Assembly: GCA_002747015.1 (NCBI GenBank)
Contig: NVXI01000002.1
Location: 146,051-164,763 of the forward strand
DNA length: 18,713 nt
Reading direction: 5' to 3'
Source of the DNA: Zetaproteobacteria bacterium
GTDB lineage: Bacteria; Pseudomonadota; Alphaproteobacteria; Micavibrionales; Micavibrionaceae
The notes below the pieces were generated by a model. The model was not told where the DNA came from. It made no database searches and was given only the letters and a program-made list of their open reading frames with translations. Positions 16,282-18,713 of the stretch are shown here, in pieces. How positions within the stretch are numbered: the first letter of the stretch is position 1; the number at the start of each line of letters is the position of its first letter. A program made the position numbers and the translations under genes.

Positions 16282-16386
16282 GATTAAATCTATATTCGAA
16301 CCTGTGTAAACCGCTAGATTACTGTATTTAATCTGAAAAACCTTCTCGTGAGAAAGCTGTTAAAAAGCGACGAAGTGATTTAACAG
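16282..16386. repeat. Cluster of inverted repeats
   Basis: Three consecutive inverted repeats lie here. GATTAAAT (16282-16289) pairs with ATTTAATC (16326-16333). CCTTCTC (16341-16347) pairs with GAGAAAG (16350-16356), followed on the minus strand by TTTTT. CTGTTAAA (16357-16364) pairs with TTTAACAG (16379-16386). Together with the hairpins at 16387-16426 and 16445-16461 they fill most of the 440-bp gene-free stretch 16143-16585. I see no protein-coding frame in it. The middle hairpin with its T-run (16336-16356) could be a further minus-strand terminator. Confidence 0.55.
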
Positions 16387-16470
16387 AAAAGCCCGCACTA
16401 TGGATTTAGGGGGAGCATAATGCGGGTTAGTTATAATTAAGACGGCTAATATTCTATTAGCTTTTCCTTA
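16387..16470 (-). ncRNA. Candidate small RNA with C-rich terminator loop
   Basis: On the minus strand a possible -10 box TACAAT (16472-16477; poor -35) precedes a perfect 7-bp hairpin (GCTAATA, 3-nt loop, TATTAGC; 16445-16461). An A/T-rich linker follows, and then a terminator-like hairpin: CCCGCA/TGCGGG plus TATG/CATA (16392-16426), followed by CTTTTCTG. The 13-nt loop of that hairpin, CTCCCCCTAAATC, is C-rich and could pair with Shine-Dalgarno-like G-rich sites, as C-rich loops do in some bacterial sRNAs. Length would be about 80 nt. Existence and direction are inferred only from structure; the same hairpin at 16445-16461 followed by TTTT could instead be a plus-strand terminator. Confidence 0.3.
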
Positions 16471-16585
16471 TATTGTATCACTGTAAATATAATATGAGGA
16501 TAATATTAGATAAAAAGCAGATCATTTCTCTGGACGGAAAACAAATTCCGAACGGTCTATGGATAGGATCATACACGAAACAACC

Positions 16586-17158
16586 CTAATTTAAATCATT
16601 GTCCTTCCAATATTTTGTGCCTTGAATGGTGGCTTGCAGGGCTAAACCATGTTTGGTTATTTGATAGAGCTTTATATTTGGCGCCACATCAATAGCGCCA
16701 GCCCAAGCATTACCCTTACCTTCTGATTTTGCCGCCGCATCCGCCTGAGCACTGGCATCCCAGCCTTTATTTATAAAATTGTTCAAGGCTTGATCTGACG
16801 TAAATACAAAAACTCCGCGGAAGTCTTTTACGCCAAGCCCTGGACCAAGGCCGGCGCTATACATCTTCATATAGGTATCTTTTCCCTTTTTCCTATCACG
16901 CACAACCCCCCAGCCGCTAGCCGTTGAAATCCAAAATAAATTAACACCAACATTACTAAAAACACCGTATCCAGCAGCGTTATTAATCTGCGTTTTAGCA
17001 AATGGATGGATTTTATATAGCTCACTTAGCGTCTCAGATCGCATACTGATTACACTATGTTTCTTATCTGTAACATTCGAACCCTTAGGTGAAGTACATC
17101 CCAATAAAATTCCACAAGATAACAAAGAAAGAAGTAATATTTTTTTATAATTTTTCAC
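16586..17158 (-). CDS. SYLF-domain (YSC84-like) lipoprotein
   Basis: The 190 residues begin with a lipoprotein signal ending LLGC (C21), so the protein should be lipid-anchored in the envelope. The rest matches the bacterial SYLF/YSC84-related family: INNAAGYGVFSNVGVNLFW, SGWGVVRDRKKGKDTYMKM, AGLGPGLGVKDFRGVFVF and a helix with DASAQADAAAKSEGKG. Homologues are periplasmic or outer-membrane lipoproteins of uncertain role; eukaryotic SYLF proteins bind lipids. The start is a GTG (17158) with AAGGA about 8 nt upstream. It lies 60 nt after the TadD-like gene on the same strand, so it may be co-transcribed or have its own promoter. Confidence 0.85.
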   Translation of the reverse strand: MKNYKKILLLSLLSCGILLGCTSPKGSNVTDKKHSVISMRSETLSELYKIHPFAKTQINNAAGYGVFSNVGVNLFWISTASGWGVVRDRKKGKDTYMKMYSAGLGPGLGVKDFRGVFVFTSDQALNNFINKGWDASAQADAAAKSEGKGNAWAGAIDVAPNIKLYQITKHGLALQATIQGTKYWKDNDLN

Positions 17159-17218
17159 ACATATATTCCTTTTCTAGCGGATTAAAGATATACCATCCAT
17201 TTTTTATAAGATTACTAA

Positions 17219-18094
17219 CTATTCATCGTGCATCAGCTGATGAAGGATTTGAAGATTGCGATAAGGTGTTTTGTAGAAATTTGGACTAACTTCTATGGAT
17301 TTTAAAAGTAGGCGCTCTGCTTCTTCATAGTCCCCTTGTAACATTGCGGCATAACCAACATTATTCAATGCTTTGGCTCGAGAATGAACATCAGATTCTA
17401 TGGTCGCCTCATCATATCGTGAGAGTGTTGCGAGTGCTAATTTATAATTCGTTTTCACAATATCTAGTTCCGGCGCATAATTTAAAGCACTATTAAAAGC
17501 CACGATAGCATCCTCTTTATTTCCTCGCGCTAAATATGAAACACCCATGTTATTATAAATTACATGTTGCTGACCTGCCGCTGTATCTAAGGCATTTTCA
17601 TAGAATCTGTCTGTAGCTTCCCAATTGTATTGATAAGCATTTATTTGAGCTAAACCATTCCATGTTCGCCACAAATTCCGGTCACTTTCTAAAGCAAGCT
17701 CAAGATATTCTTGTGCAACATCAAAATTTCTGCGTCGCAATTCTAAAAGCCCTATCTCCTGAAGCGATATAGCCTTATAAGCCGGTACAGGAACAAGCAT
17801 TTGGAAGTTCATCAATGCCTGTTCATATTCCTGCAGCTTTATTTGGCTTTCAGCAAGTCCAAATCGTGCCTCATAATTCTCAGGATCAAGCTCCAAACTT
17901 TTTTTGAAGGATTTCGCCGCCTTTTCATAGTTTTGAGTGTTAAGATTTTCAATACCAGATCGGTTGAGAGAAGCAGAATCCCCCTTCTGAACAATATAGT
18001 CATGCGTATCCGTTGTTTGGCATCCGCCAAGTATTAAGATCAACGGAATCGTAACAAACAGGAGTAATGTATTTTTGAAAACAACCATATGCAT
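17219..18094 (-). CDS. TPR lipoprotein, TadD-like
   Basis: A 291-residue lipoprotein: signal peptide with lipobox LGGC (C25), then about six tetratricopeptide repeats from residue 43 on (NYEKAAKSFKKSLELDPENY, EYEQALMNFQML, NFDVAQEYLELALES, YNNMGVSYLARGNKEDAIVA, and NNVGYAAMLQGDYEEAERLL, with its following helix). TPR lipoproteins of the TadD type help assemble the outer-membrane secretin of Tad/Flp pili. The adjacent LytR_C gene 10 nt upstream supports this, but no other tad gene is visible, so TadD is a likely rather than proven call. The ATG at 18094 is followed two codons later by another ATG; either may be used. Confidence 0.75.
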   Translation of the reverse strand: MHMVVFKNTLLLFVTIPLILILGGCQTTDTHDYIVQKGDSASLNRSGIENLNTQNYEKAAKSFKKSLELDPENYEARFGLAESQIKLQEYEQALMNFQMLVPVPAYKAISLQEIGLLELRRRNFDVAQEYLELALESDRNLWRTWNGLAQINAYQYNWEATDRFYENALDTAAGQQHVIYNNMGVSYLARGNKEDAIVAFNSALNYAPELDIVKTNYKLALATLSRYDEATIESDVHSRAKALNNVGYAAMLQGDYEEAERLLLKSIEVSPNFYKTPYRNLQILHQLMHDE

Positions 18095-18104
18095 ATCTTT
18101 TTTG

Positions 18105-18713
18105 TTATGTATCCTTGCTTTTAATTAGTGATTCATCAAAAGACAAAAGATCAGCGCCTAATGTTAACTGAACGTTGGCTTTTAATTCACCGACTGCTTT
18201 CATTTTTACAGGAATATCAAACATCTTGGAAAGCTTTTCCGCCACCGTCTCATACCCAGGTATGTATTCTATAAATGATGTCGAATAATTATAACGTCTT
18301 GCGTTTCCAAGCCTAGGAGCATCTTCTCCATTTCGTTCAATATAATTTGAAACGCGCTTTGCCATGCCGCCACGACCAGTACCATTTAACACGCTATACG
18401 TAGGATGATTAAGCCACGTAATCTTTTCTCCTTTTATTTTAGACCAGATGATTTTCTCTGTTTTCAGAACAGATTCTGGTTCAGATAAGGTTATTTCCTG
18501 TGTTTTTTGTGGAAACAAGATTTTATCCATAGAAAGATGTGCTTTATATTTTACTTGTTTAGCTGGCTTGGTGACGTCAGGTATTTTTTTCATCAGGCTC
18601 CAACGTCTTTCCGATATACGCACTGGCTGATATGATGCCTTAATCCCAATCATTTTCTTTTCAAGATTTTTAATTCTGTCTCTTTGAATTTTATCTTCAT
18701 AACTATCCAAGAC
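18105..18713 (-). CDS. LytR_C-domain protein, 5' end outside window
   Basis: About 200 residues are visible, with the frame open to the right edge; the only start near the edge is a TTG at 18710, so the gene is probably cut. The N-terminal part is basic and unremarkable. The last 95 or so residues match a LytR C-terminal (LytR_C/VanY-associated) domain: SVLNGTGRGGMAKRVSNYIE, then FIEYIPGYETVAEKLSKMF, and a C-terminal VQLTLGADLL. In proteobacteria such domains often accompany TPR proteins in Tad pilus loci. The gene ends 10 nt before the TadD-like start, which indicates one operon. Confidence 0.75.
   Translation of the reverse strand, partial: VLDSYEDKIQRDRIKNLEKKMIGIKASYQPVRISERRWSLMKKIPDVTKPAKQVKYKAHLSMDKILFPQKTQEITLSEPESVLKTEKIIWSKIKGEKITWLNHPTYSVLNGTGRGGMAKRVSNYIERNGEDAPRLGNARRYNYSTSFIEYIPGYETVAEKLSKMFDIPVKMKAVGELKANVQLTLGADLLSFDESLIKSKDT

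Noticed and set aside
16282..16333. tRNA-like TTCGAA loop between inverted repeats
   Set aside because: The flanking bases do not form a T-arm and no anticodon or D arm can be drawn on either strand.
16408..16440. Tiny plus-strand ORF (MRVSYN) with a strong Shine-Dalgarno-like AGGGGGAG
   Set aside because: The G-rich site is explained by the loop of the 16392-16426 hairpin, six codons is too short to support, and no downstream plus-strand gene exists for it to regulate.

Overview
The window looks like chromosomal DNA from an AT-rich, free-living alphaproteobacterium. The main evidence is the minus-strand block hom-glpX-recJ, a gene order I know from many alphaproteobacteria. Supporting evidence is an S9 protein with a long N-terminal extension, the rplM-rpsI pair, a class I PHA synthase, an alphaproteobacterial-style LptD N-terminus and a TadD/LytR_C pair. 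I cannot assign a genus. There are no rRNA or tRNA genes, CRISPR arrays or insertion sequences that I can recognise.

Layout. 1-587 (-): N-terminal part of lptD, cut by the window edge. 710-2005 (-): RhlE-type DEAD-box RNA helicase. 2087-3447 (+): gshB and hisI, overlapping by ATGA. 3435-3833 (-): MerC-like four-helix membrane protein with a candidate Zur operator upstream. 3937-8661 (-): recJ, glpX and hom, interrupted by a plus-strand orphan gene (5833-6321). 8834-10663 (+): phaC. 10682-12342 (-): a three-gene cluster of secreted protein, gamma-carbonic anhydrase and membrane protein. 12504-13502 (-): rpsI and rplM with a recognisable promoter. 13639-14100 (-): orphan gene. 14177-16071 (-): a phage-tail-like SGNH esterase/LamG gene followed by a broken second LamG domain. 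16143-16585: non-coding and rich in inverted repeats. 16586-18713 (-): SYLF lipoprotein, TadD-like TPR lipoprotein and a LytR_C protein that runs off the edge, probably the end of a Tad/Flp pilus locus.

Most of the left 13.5 kb is core metabolism and translation: threonine/methionine entry (hom), gluconeogenesis (glpX), repair (recJ), glutathione, histidine, carbon storage and ribosomal proteins. The right 5 kb is accessory: surface or pilus lipoproteins, a decaying esterase/LamG cassette with its own promoter and terminators, and structured non-coding DNA.

The points most worth a second look are four. First, the Zur-like operator on the MerC-like gene. Second, the tandem LamG reading frame broken by one stop and one frameshift. 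Third, two possible short minus-strand RNAs between 16.1 and 16.5 kb, one with a C-rich terminator loop. Fourth, a terminator sitting only about 15 nt before the start codon of the secreted-protein gene after rpsI. I did not find a clearly new multi-gene system.
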